Shown here: in pieces, positions 7,002-12,824 of the stretch | Layout of the letters: each line of letters starts with the position of its first letter | How positions within the stretch are numbered: the stretch's first letter is position 1 | Source of the DNA: DATMBL01 sp050735975 | GTDB lineage: Bacteria > Desulfobacterota > Binatia > UBA9968 | Direction of reading: 5' to 3' | Assembly (NCBI GenBank): GCA_050735975.1 | Contig: JBOHVS010000105.1 | Location: 1 to 12,824, forward strand | Length of the DNA: 12,824 nucleotides | The notes under the pieces: model-generated | The model's input: only the letters and a program-made list of their open reading frames with translations | The model's database searches: none | Told to the model about the DNA's origin: nothing | Position numbers and translations under genes: made by a program

Positions 7002-8045
7002 ATGAAGATCGCTCAGATCTCCAGCATCTATCTTTCGATTCCACCGAAAACTCATGGGGGCACGGAGCGGGTTGTGTTTCATCTCTGCCAGCACCTCATC
7101 GAGCGCGGACATCGGGTGGAGTTGTTTGCTTCCGGAGACTCCAGGGTCGATTGTCTCCTGCAATCCGTGCTGCCCGTCGCGAGCTCGGACGATCCTCAGG
7201 CGACGTTCTATTTGGAAAAAGAATTTGAGGCGCGCAACACCTACAACCTCTACCGCCAGGCTGACCGGTTCGATCTCATTCACGCTCACTGGCCCACGTT
7301 AGCCCCTTACTTCTCCTTTTTTTCAAAGACGCCCACTCTGATCACCTACGCGTATATTGAGAAAGAGCTCCACGATTATTATCGGGCTCACTTCCCCCGC
7401 TGCTTCCCTGTGTGCATCAGCCGGGCGCAAGCTAAAATGCTCGGGGATGAATCCTTGCCGGTCGTCTATAACGGAATCGAGTTGGAGGGAATTCCTTTCA
7501 ACGATGAGCCGGAGGATTTTCTTATCGCAGTAGGGCGGATGACACCCGGAAAAGGCATTGCCGAGGCCATCCGGATCGCTAAAAAAGCGAACGCCCGCCT
7601 CCTGATCGTCGGCCAGATCACTTCGCATCTGCCATGGAGCGAAAAATATTTCTCGAAAGAGATTCAGCCTCACATTGACGGGGATAGGGTCAGGCATATC
7701 GAACGGTTACCCCACGACCAGCTCATGCAAATCGTGGGACGAGCCAAAGGATTTCTCTTCCCTCCTCAGTGGGAGGAGCCGTTTGGTTTGGCGGTGGCAG
7801 AAGCCATGGCGGCCGGAACTCCGGTCTTGGCATACCCGCGAGGTTCCATGCCGGAGCTGGTGAAACACGGAGAGAGCGGATATTTGTTGTGCACCGAGGA
7901 CGAAATGGTTGAAGCGATCCACCGGATCGAGAGCCTGGATCGGAGACGCTGCAGGGAATGGGTCGAAGAGAATTTCTCAGTCGAACAGATGGTGGAAGGC
8001 TATGAAAGGCTCTACCGTCGGATCGCGGGCGGCGCTCGATACTGA
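7002..8045 (+). CDS. Glycosyltransferase family 4 (GT-B fold)
   Basis: A 347-residue retaining GT-B glycosyltransferase. I start at ATG 7002 because MKIAQISSIYLSIPPKTHGG is a normal GT4 beginning (first beta strand, then a glycine loop); the 29 codons before it in frame overlap the DUF2231 gene and look non-coding. The N-terminal acceptor domain includes GGTERVVFHL (19-28), the RGHRVELFAS strand (35-44) and DLIHAHWP (91-98). The C-terminal nucleotide-sugar domain begins around 170 with LIAVGRMTPGKG (174-185), where R179 and K184 sit at the usual phosphate-binding positions. It contains PQWEEPFGLAVAEAMAAGTP (255-274) with the EX7E pair E259 and E267. There is no signal peptide or membrane helix, so it is probably cytoplasmic or membrane-peripheral. 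Donor and acceptor are unknown. The ribosome site is weak (GATGG), and it may rely on coupling to the upstream gene. Confidence 0.9.
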   Translation: MKIAQISSIYLSIPPKTHGGTERVVFHLCQHLIERGHRVELFASGDSRVDCLLQSVLPVASSDDPQATFYLEKEFEARNTYNLYRQADRFDLIHAHWPTLAPYFSFFSKTPTLITYAYIEKELHDYYRAHFPRCFPVCISRAQAKMLGDESLPVVYNGIELEGIPFNDEPEDFLIAVGRMTPGKGIAEAIRIAKKANARLLIVGQITSHLPWSEKYFSKEIQPHIDGDRVRHIERLPHDQLMQIVGRAKGFLFPPQWEEPFGLAVAEAMAAGTPVLAYPRGSMPELVKHGESGYLLCTEDEMVEAIHRIESLDRRRCREWVEENFSVEQMVEGYERLYRRIAGGARY

Positions 8046-9063
8046 GCCGCCACGCCACATCGAGACGGTGCGCTACAAACAATGGACTCCCCAAAGACTC
8101 CGAAGCGAAGGCAGCTATTGGCAGGCGCGTATTCTAAGCACTGCCGTCCACCTGGAGGTCTTTGATTGGCTCGGAAGAGGAGCAAAGAGCTCCAAAGCGG
8201 CAACCAGCCATTTTGGTGGGACTCAGGAAGGATGGGAGATCTTTCTCGAGGCGCTTTCCGCAATGGGGTTACTTAAAAAGCGGGCCGTGAGGTATGAGAA
8301 TTCTCCGTTCGCTCTGCGTTATCTTTGCTCTGGCCAGGGATCTTTTCTCCTGCCGGACCACGATGCTTGGGATCTTTGGGGGAGACTCCCCGATTTTCTA
8401 ACCACGGGAAAACGGCCCAAAATCTCCCAGCCTTTTTTTACCGATCCAAAACGAACCGAACGGCTGCTCCGGTCCCTCGATCACGACGCTCGAAAGATTG
8501 CGCCTTACCTGATGGAGCGGCTGCCGTTAGGCCGTTCGAAGACTCTCCTCGATGTCGGTGGCGGGCTTGGGAGCTTTGCTCTTGCTTGCTGCCGCCGATT
8601 CCCCCACCTTCGGGCGACCATCGTGGAGCATCCGAAGGTGATTCCTTTTGCCCGCCGCGCCGTCGAGAACGGACGTATGGCAAAACGGGTGCAAGTGATC
8701 GCCCTCGATGTTCTGACGCATCCCTTGCCGCAGGGATTCGATTTAGTACTGATCTCCAATGTTCTCCATGGACAGGGAGTTCGGGAAAACCGCGCTTTGC
8801 TAAGAAGCGCTTACTGCTGCCTGAACCAAGGCGGGCATATTATCTTGCGCGACGTGTTGATAGGCCGCGCTGGGACGGATCCCGAATGGGGCGCGCTGTT
8901 TTCCGTGTCGCTTTTTTTGCACACACCGAACGGCCGCTGTCATGCGCTGGATGAAGTACGCGGCTGGCTCCGAAAGGCGGGATTCTCGGGAATCCAGGGA
9001 CCGTTTCGCTCCAGTCCGTTATTCTTTGATCCCGACTCCGTGTTGATCGCAGAGAAGAGCTGA
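8002..9063 (+). CDS. SAM-dependent O-methyltransferase, class 2 (COMT/CrtF-like)
   Basis: With ATG 8002 the protein has 353 residues and overlaps the glycosyltransferase gene by 44 bp; a GTG at 8068 (331 residues) is a real alternative because residues 1-22 are not clearly conserved in style. Residues 24-110 form a helical dimerisation / winged-helix region (SYWQARILSTAVHLEVFDWL, 38-57). The Rossmann SAM domain follows, with motif I LLDVGGGLGSFALA at 182-195, the acidic strand-2 end VEH at 208-210, DVLTHPLPQGFDLVLISNVL at 236-255, and GGHIILRDVLI at 277-287. H256 in NVLHGQG lines up with the catalytic histidine of plant-type and carotenoid/polyketide O-methyltransferases. The substrate, perhaps a hydroxylated aromatic or lipid-soluble compound, is unknown. 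It is the last gene of the plus-strand operon and converges on the minus-strand operon 123 bp away; no terminator is visible between them. Confidence 0.85.
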   Translation: MKGSTVGSRAALDTEPPRHIETVRYKQWTPQRLRSEGSYWQARILSTAVHLEVFDWLGRGAKSSKAATSHFGGTQEGWEIFLEALSAMGLLKKRAVRYENSPFALRYLCSGQGSFLLPDHDAWDLWGRLPDFLTTGKRPKISQPFFTDPKRTERLLRSLDHDARKIAPYLMERLPLGRSKTLLDVGGGLGSFALACCRRFPHLRATIVEHPKVIPFARRAVENGRMAKRVQVIALDVLTHPLPQGFDLVLISNVLHGQGVRENRALLRSAYCCLNQGGHIILRDVLIGRAGTDPEWGALFSVSLFLHTPNGRCHALDEVRGWLRKAGFSGIQGPFRSSPLFFDPDSVLIAEKS

Positions 9064-9186
9064 ATCAGGTACAGCGGGAATAGAAGGCGGGCGAGAAAGC
9101 CGGAGCGCATGCGCGGCGATGCAAGCGTCTTCCGTTGCTCCTGCTCGAGCTGCTCCGCGGTCAAGCGTTCCATGAAAGCATGGCTC
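9064..9186. other. Convergent spacer between the plus and minus operons
   Basis: The spacer is 123 bp long. It contains a small hairpin CCATG-AAAG-CATGG (9170-9183) with no T-tract, and palindromes GCGCATGCGC (9104-9113) and GCTCGAGC (about 9143-9150). None makes a convincing intrinsic terminator. A minus-strand frame starting at 9173 is discussed under findings. Confidence 0.4.
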
Positions 9187-9861
9187 TTACAATCCTATGC
9201 GAGCATGCACAAGCATCGAATGAATTGTGAGAGAAAGAGCCACCGCCAGAGAACTCCCGACAAGTGTAAGGGCCAGCACGGTCTGCAGGGTAGTGTCGCG
9301 TTGCACCTGTTCGCCGTACTTCCAGAGAATTCCCAGGAAAATCACCGCCAGAGGTATGATTGAAAGATCGACGACCGGGTGAGCGGAGATTAACAGCCAG
9401 CGTGCATCGGGATGATTTTCGGCGAGCCACTCGCCGAGCCCTGCCCGGGGCAAGCTAAGGAGCCACCCGCCATACAGAATATGATAAACCAGGAGAAGCA
9501 GCGGACCGAGCGCAAGGTAGACAACGGCCATCGCCAGGCGCGCGCTCTCCCATGTCTCTCCGTATCTCAAGAGAGTCATCAGATAAAAGACGATAGCGCT
9601 TCCGATAGCCCATCCGATTGCGTGGCCAAGTGTGAGGCCAAAGACGATAAGAAAGCCCGATACGGGGTAAAACTCCTCCGGCACCAATCCTCGCCCGGCG
9701 CCGAGAATAGACCAGGCCGGTTGGCTTGCCGCCACCAGGATGAGCAGGAGGACCATCACGGTCGCGGCGGCGATCAGCACGGGGCGCCAGAGAAGGTCAA
9801 TCCAGCGGCGGTACTCCAGGCGATTGAAGTGGGCGCCGGCGGTTGTGTCAAACTGACTCAT
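9187..9861 (-). CDS. Unrecognised polytopic membrane protein, last gene of the NrfD/cytochrome operon
   Basis: A 224-residue protein with a short polar N-terminus and five or six membrane segments, at about 26-46, 67-97 (long enough for one helix plus a re-entrant stretch), 107-128, 156-178 and 192-214. The pattern of helices with a conserved-looking RYGETWESARLAMAVVYLAL (99-118) recalls YIP1-like or rhomboid-sized membrane proteins, but I do not recognise a family. It has no CXXCH, no cysteine pair and few histidines (H80, H127, H161, H214), so haem ligation is possible but unsupported. The start is firm: GGAGGT at 9866-9871 lies four bases before ATG 9861, squeezed into the 11-bp gap after the propeller gene. 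That spacing indicates co-transcription with the propeller, cytochrome and NrfD genes, perhaps as an extra membrane anchor or accessory subunit. Confidence 0.8.
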   Translation of the reverse strand: MSQFDTTAGAHFNRLEYRRWIDLLWRPVLIAAATVMVLLLILVAASQPAWSILGAGRGLVPEEFYPVSGFLIVFGLTLGHAIGWAIGSAIVFYLMTLLRYGETWESARLAMAVVYLALGPLLLLVYHILYGGWLLSLPRAGLGEWLAENHPDARWLLISAHPVVDLSIIPLAVIFLGILWKYGEQVQRDTTLQTVLALTLVGSSLAVALSLTIHSMLVHARIGL

Positions 9862-9865
9862 GTTT

Positions 9866-9871
9866 ACCTCC
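9866..9871 (-). promoter_or_regulatory. Consensus ribosome binding site of the terminal membrane-protein gene
   Basis: On the minus strand GGAGGT lies four bases before ATG 9861 and two bases after the TAG stop of the propeller gene. The whole intergenic gap is essentially this site. Confidence 0.8.
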
Positions 9872-9872
9872 G

Positions 9873-11045
9873 CTATTTTGTCCCTGGCCGTGGTGAAAAC
9901 GACGAAAAGCCGCCCTTGCCGTCGCCTTTCAGCATGACGACCGAATGATGACTGGCCGAAACCAGCGCCAGATCAATCTTTCCGTCACGGTCGAAGTCAG
10001 CGGGCGCAAGAGCGATGATATCCTGGCGGGTTCGCATAGGCGCGAGCGCAATGAAGTTTCCTTTTTCATCCCCTAAGAAGACGGCCAGTTCTGCCGAGCT
10101 GCGGGTGGAGACTATCAGGTCCATAAACCCGTCGCCGTTAAGATCGGCTGCCGCCAAGCCGTGCGGGTTGGCTCCCGTCGGAAGTGTGCCCGTCTTGCGG
10201 AGCGCGCCGGTCCCATCGCCTTGAAAAACATAGACTGCATCTTCGCCGGCACAGGCGACCGCCAGGTCTTGAAGACCGTCTCGGTTCCAGTCACCTACCG
10301 CCGCATAATGCGGAAATCGGCCGACTGGAAACTCGCGAGGTTCGTGAAAGCTCCCGTCCCCTTTTCCTAGCAGCACGGACAAAACATGCTTGGCGAAACT
10401 CCCGATCACGAGATCAGCCATTCCGTCGCCGTTCAAGTCTGCCTTGGTAACGATATGGGGCGCGCGGTTGAGCTTGTAGGAGCGGCTTGCTTTGAAGTCG
10501 CCTCCAAGGTTTTCCAGGATCGTAACCCGCGACTCCCGCGCCTGAACTACGGCCAAATCGATTTTTTGATCCCGGTTTGCGTCTATCGCAACCGCGGACG
10601 CCGGTCCATGGATCCCGGAGACTTCGCGCGCGCCGGCGAAATTTCCCTTGCCGTCTCCAAAATAGAAGGTAAGGCTGCCTGCGCCGGTGTTGGCGGTCAC
10701 CATGTCGAGCTTTCCGTCCCCATTCCAGTCGCCTATTTCAACCCAACCCGGCCCCATGCCGGTAGGGTAAGAATGATTAGCGGCAACTCCCCCCTTGCCG
10801 TCGCCTAAGAGAACCGTGACTTTTCGTTCGGCCGCAGCAGGAACGGCGATATCCGGAGCGCCGTCGCTGTTGAAATCTCCCACGGCGATGGCATGGGGAA
10901 CAAACCCGATCGATTCGCTATTTCGGGCGGAGGCTGCCGGCGCGTTTTCCTGCAGGCCGCCAACGGGAACGATCATCAACAATACGATTGGCAGGATCAT
11001 CAAGCCAATGATCGGCGAAAGACGCAGCGAAATTCGCGCTTTCAT
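9873..11045 (-). CDS. Secreted seven-bladed FG-GAP/VCBS beta-propeller protein
   Basis: A 390-residue protein. Residues 1-30 contain a basic start (MKAR) and a long hydrophobic stretch, a signal peptide or signal anchor. Then come seven repeats, each with a calcium-binding D-x-(N/D)-x-D-G-type loop: DFNSDGAPD (57), DWNGDGKLD (106), DANRDQKID (155), DLNGDGMAD (203), DWNRDGLQD (252), DLNGDGFMD (301) and DFDRDGKID (350). The spacing is 48-49 residues throughout, which predicts a closed seven-bladed propeller like integrin alpha heads and related VCBS proteins. Blade 3 has Gln where the loop glycine belongs. Such propellers bind proteins or polysaccharides or act as scaffolds; no catalytic residues are seen. 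Its ATG overlaps the cytochrome stop (ATGA), with GGAAAGG about four bases before the start, so translation is probably coupled. It is probably periplasmic, tethered or exported. Confidence 0.9.
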   Translation of the reverse strand: MKARISLRLSPIIGLMILPIVLLMIVPVGGLQENAPAASARNSESIGFVPHAIAVGDFNSDGAPDIAVPAAAERKVTVLLGDGKGGVAANHSYPTGMGPGWVEIGDWNGDGKLDMVTANTGAGSLTFYFGDGKGNFAGAREVSGIHGPASAVAIDANRDQKIDLAVVQARESRVTILENLGGDFKASRSYKLNRAPHIVTKADLNGDGMADLVIGSFAKHVLSVLLGKGDGSFHEPREFPVGRFPHYAAVGDWNRDGLQDLAVACAGEDAVYVFQGDGTGALRKTGTLPTGANPHGLAAADLNGDGFMDLIVSTRSSAELAVFLGDEKGNFIALAPMRTRQDIIALAPADFDRDGKIDLALVSASHHSVVMLKGDGKGGFSSFSPRPGTK

Positions 11046-11398
11046 TTCGCCTTTCCGTTAAGCGTTCTCACATAAGCGACGATGTCCCACACGTCTTTGT
11101 CACTGAGCTCAAATCCAAACCCGGGCATGAAGCGGGTTTGGCCGACGGCTTCGCCGCCGCCTTTGACTATCTCGAAGAGGAAGCGATCGGATCGTTGAGG
11201 AGCGGCTTCGGCAAGATCGGGAACGGGGACCGGCGGCTCGGCCACCTTTTTTGTCCAGTCCCAACCCTGGCCCTGGGAACCATGGCAGAGCACACACCTC
11301 TCGACGTATAAGTCCTCGCCCCGCTTCGGATCACCTTTCGGTTGGGCGGCGACCGCGGCCGGTCCCATGAGAAGGAGGGCCGCCAACCACAAGCGCAT
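11042..11398 (-). CDS. Small monohaem c-type cytochrome with signal peptide
   Basis: A 118-residue class I cytochrome c. Residues 1-18 form a Sec signal peptide ending AVAA, leaving a mature protein of about 100 residues. There is one haem site, CVLCH at 35-39 (H39 proximal), following RGEDLYVERC, which is typical of class I. FMPGFGFELSDKDVWDIVAY (90-109) supplies the likely distal ligand M91 and the C-terminal helix, as in cytochrome c6/cbb3-CcoP-like domains. It would carry electrons in the periplasm to or from the NrfD-containing complex. The ATG lies one base after the stop of the NrfD-like gene (TGA-G-ATG) with GGGGGT just upstream, and its stop overlaps the propeller start by 4 nt. This is the tightest part of the operon and argues for a fixed stoichiometric partnership. 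Confidence 0.93.
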   Translation of the reverse strand: MRLWLAALLLMGPAAVAAQPKGDPKRGEDLYVERCVLCHGSQGQGWDWTKKVAEPPVPVPDLAEAAPQRSDRFLFEIVKGGGEAVGQTRFMPGFGFELSDKDVWDIVAYVRTLNGKAK

Positions 11399-11399
11399 C

Positions 11400-12824
11400 T
11401 CAACCCCCGAGACCCGGGGGCGGGAACGGGATCGGCCATGTTGACGGTGTGAAGGAGAGCGGCGCCTTGATGTCGCCGCCCCAAGCGATCACGAACCGGA
11501 GGATCAGCCCGCCGGCCAGCACCGAGGCGAACTTCACTGCCGCCACTCCATTGGCGATTGCGCGTCCGCCGAGCTCGGCGACAAATTCCACCAAAGTGAG
11601 CGCTATGGGAATCACCAACGCAAGCCCGACGACGCCGAACCAGAACCAGCCGGCGAGGCTTCGACCATGGGGAAGGTCGTGAAAAACTGTAGGATTCGGA
11701 GGGACACTTACCGCGCCGCTTAGCGCTGCCTCGGCGGTCCCGCGAAAGAGCGCCCTTGGATAATCAGGTCCGCCAGTGAGGTAACGATAAGCAAGTCGCC
11801 CCCCGCTCGGCGCAAGGAACTCCCCGCCGGTCTGGATATTCAGCGGCAAATTAAAACCGCGGCGCGAGAGGTTTTGAATAGCCACGCTCTCCTTGGGCGC
11901 GATATTGGCCGCCACCTTCCGTGCTTCGGCATGAGACGGCCCGAAGTATACGTTGTAGGTCACGCCTGGCTTGCGCGGGGCGACGATGATGACTTGACTG
12001 TTGGGCTGGCTAAGTTGAATTGGCGTGTCGGCAGACATTCCTTCCTCAACCCCGGTTGCGTTGCCGACCCAAGTCACGACGGCGACGTAGCTACCGGATC
12101 CGAGGGAGCCGCCCGGCTCGACCTTGTACTGGAATCTCTCGGTTGTTGCCGCACTCTCGTGTCCGGTAAGGAGCCCCTGGCTGCTGAGATGGCGCATGAA
12201 GCGATAGAGTTCCCACCCTTCAAACAGTATCAACGCCATGAGTACGATTCCAAACCAGCGGATAACCGGCCGCGGGCTGAGGCCGCTGGGGCCGAGCCAG
12301 GGCCACGCGAAAAAGGCCAGGAGCCCGGCAGCGGCGAGTCCGGTATTAAGTCCGGAGGTAAGGAACAGAGGCGGAAGATATTCGCGGGACCAGAGCGGCA
12401 CGTACCCGGATCCTGAAAGAAGAAGCCCCGTGTAAAGAGCAAGACCCACTGCGGGAATCAACCCCACCAGGCCGATGATACGGCGAAGAGTCCATCCGGT
12501 TCCGAAGAACCATAGCACCGCGTACAGGACCATCAAGATTGCCGAAACCCCAAGGATCCATCCGCCGCGCGTCATCCAGGAATTATAGTTGGTAAAAAAA
12601 ATCGGGAACAACAGACCACGCTCGGGCTTGCCGAGGTGGATGGTGAGAAAAAATCCGGCCAAGATCAGAATCGGAAGGACGCCGTAGGCGACGATGCGCG
12701 ACGCGGCTAATGCCCGTCTAGACCAGACGCCGGCAATATCGGTAGCCACGGCGACAATGAACATCCCCGCCGCAAGGCCGCCAAAGAAGAGATAAAGCGG
12801 CACAAAGGCGTTATGGCTCCACTT
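11400..12824 (-). CDS. NrfD/PsrC-family quinone-interacting membrane subunit with an inserted extracytoplasmic beta-rich domain (N-terminus cut)
   Basis: The frame is open to the right edge. A GTG at 12803 could start translation, but residues KWSHNAF before it continue the usual NrfD first-helix entry (W-x-x-x-x-x-x-P-L-Y-L-F-F-G-G-L-A-A-G), so the true start is probably outside. Numbering from that GTG codon, membrane helices lie at about 3-20, 36-56, 81-101, 108-130, 146-168, 181-200, 382-408 and 424-442, making the eight of NrfD/PsrC. HLGKPERGLLFP (56-67) and YVPLWSREYLPPLFLTSGL (134-152) are family motifs around the quinone site. Basic residues in loops 1-2, 3-4 and 5-6 place loop 6-7 outside the cytoplasm. 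That loop holds about 165 extra residues (212-380), including a beta-rich Ig/Fn3-like stretch with LGSGSYVAVVTWVGNAT (234-250) and GVTYNVYFG (280-288). The role would be quinol/quinone electron exchange for an oxidoreductase whose catalytic subunits presumably lie upstream. Confidence 0.85.
   Translation of the reverse strand, partial: KWSHNAFVPLYLFFGGLAAGMFIVAVATDIAGVWSRRALAASRIVAYGVLPILILAGFFLTIHLGKPERGLLFPIFFTNYNSWMTRGGWILGVSAILMVLYAVLWFFGTGWTLRRIIGLVGLIPAVGLALYTGLLLSGSGYVPLWSREYLPPLFLTSGLNTGLAAAGLLAFFAWPWLGPSGLSPRPVIRWFGIVLMALILFEGWELYRFMRHLSSQGLLTGHESAATTERFQYKVEPGGSLGSGSYVAVVTWVGNATGVEEGMSADTPIQLSQPNSQVIIVAPRKPGVTYNVYFGPSHAEARKVAANIAPKESVAIQNLSRRGFNLPLNIQTGGEFLAPSGGRLAYRYLTGGPDYPRALFRGTAEAALSGAVSVPPNPTVFHDLPHGRSLAGWFWFGVVGLALVIPIALTLVEFVAELGGRAIANGVAAVKFASVLAGGLILRFVIAWGGDIKAPLSFTPSTWPIPFPPPGLGG
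11664..12170 (-). other. Inserted beta-rich (Ig/Fn3-like) region inside the NrfD-like protein
   Basis: This encodes roughly residues 212-380 of the NrfD-like frame. The segment is hydrophilic, rich in V/T/S/G/N/P and alternates polar and hydrophobic residues, unlike the helices on both sides. SGSYVAVVTWVGNATGVEEG followed by a strand (VIIVAP, 271-276) and YNVYFG (283-288) resembles bacterial Fn3-like repeats, in which a G-S-Y-x-V-x-V-T-x-V strand pair precedes a (V/T)-x-Y-x-V-Y strand. Residues 330-380 may be an enlarged native NrfD loop rather than part of the domain. Domain boundaries and fold are inferred. Confidence 0.6.

Noticed and set aside
9412..9948. A 178-codon plus-strand frame across the membrane-protein gene and into the propeller gene
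   Set aside because: It is antisense to two real genes with good starts, and its translation is a polar low-complexity product with no ribosome site.
12801..12803. GTG 12803 as the true start of the NrfD-like gene
   Set aside because: The frame remains open to the window edge, and the seven residues before the GTG continue the conserved entry into helix 1; the start is more likely outside.
1..12824. CRISPR arrays, tRNA/rRNA genes, prophage, transposase or toxin-antitoxin genes
   Set aside because: Looked for on both strands by eye; no regularly spaced direct repeats, cloverleaf-like genes, transposase motifs or small paired genes were seen.

Overview
The window is ordinary protein-coding bacterial DNA, moderately GC-rich by eye, with ten genes, tight operons and Shine-Dalgarno sites. 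I see no tRNA, rRNA, CRISPR array or transposase. The gene set (NrfD-type membrane subunit, c-type cytochrome, MoeA fused to a periplasmic-binding-protein-like domain, GH63-type glucosidase, FG-GAP/VCBS propeller) fits an uncultured Gram-negative respiratory bacterium from soil or groundwater, such as Rokubacteria/Methylomirabilota, Binatota or Acidobacteriota. That placement is inference; nothing here is a phylogenetic marker.

Layout. (1) Positions 1-3967, minus strand: a GH63/MGH1-like glucosidase, followed 58 bp later by a multi-pass transporter of the nucleotide-translocase-like (NTT/MFS) type, whose C-terminus runs off the left edge. (2) Positions 3968-4389: a divergent intergenic region holding dispersed-repeat-like sequence and two perfect hairpins, bounded by a 10-bp inverted repeat that ends 10 bp before the moeA start codon. 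(3) Positions 4390-9063, plus strand: a four-gene operon of moeA-PBP fusion, DUF2231 membrane protein, GT4 glycosyltransferase and class-2 O-methyltransferase, with gaps of 39 and 32 bp and then an overlap. (4) Positions 9187-12824, minus strand: a very tight operon of NrfD-like quinol-oxidising membrane subunit (N-terminus cut by the right edge), small monohaem cytochrome c, seven-bladed VCBS/FG-GAP propeller with a signal peptide, and an unrecognised five- or six-helix membrane protein. The junctions are 1 nt, a 4-nt ATGA overlap and 11 nt.

How the genes may work together. The right-hand operon looks like the membrane and periplasmic end of a respiratory oxidoreductase: an NrfD-type protein would exchange electrons with quinone and the cytochrome c would carry them outside the membrane. 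Catalytic (often molybdopterin) and Fe-S subunits would be expected upstream, outside the window; the nearby Mo-cofactor insertion gene is consistent with this but does not prove it. The most unusual feature is an extra beta-rich, immunoglobulin/Fn3-like segment of roughly 120-165 residues inserted into the extracytoplasmic loop between helices 6 and 7 of the NrfD protein, next to a secreted seven-bladed propeller in the same operon. Together they suggest an undescribed extracytoplasmic assembly. The glycosyltransferase and methyltransferase of the plus operon have no visible substrate.
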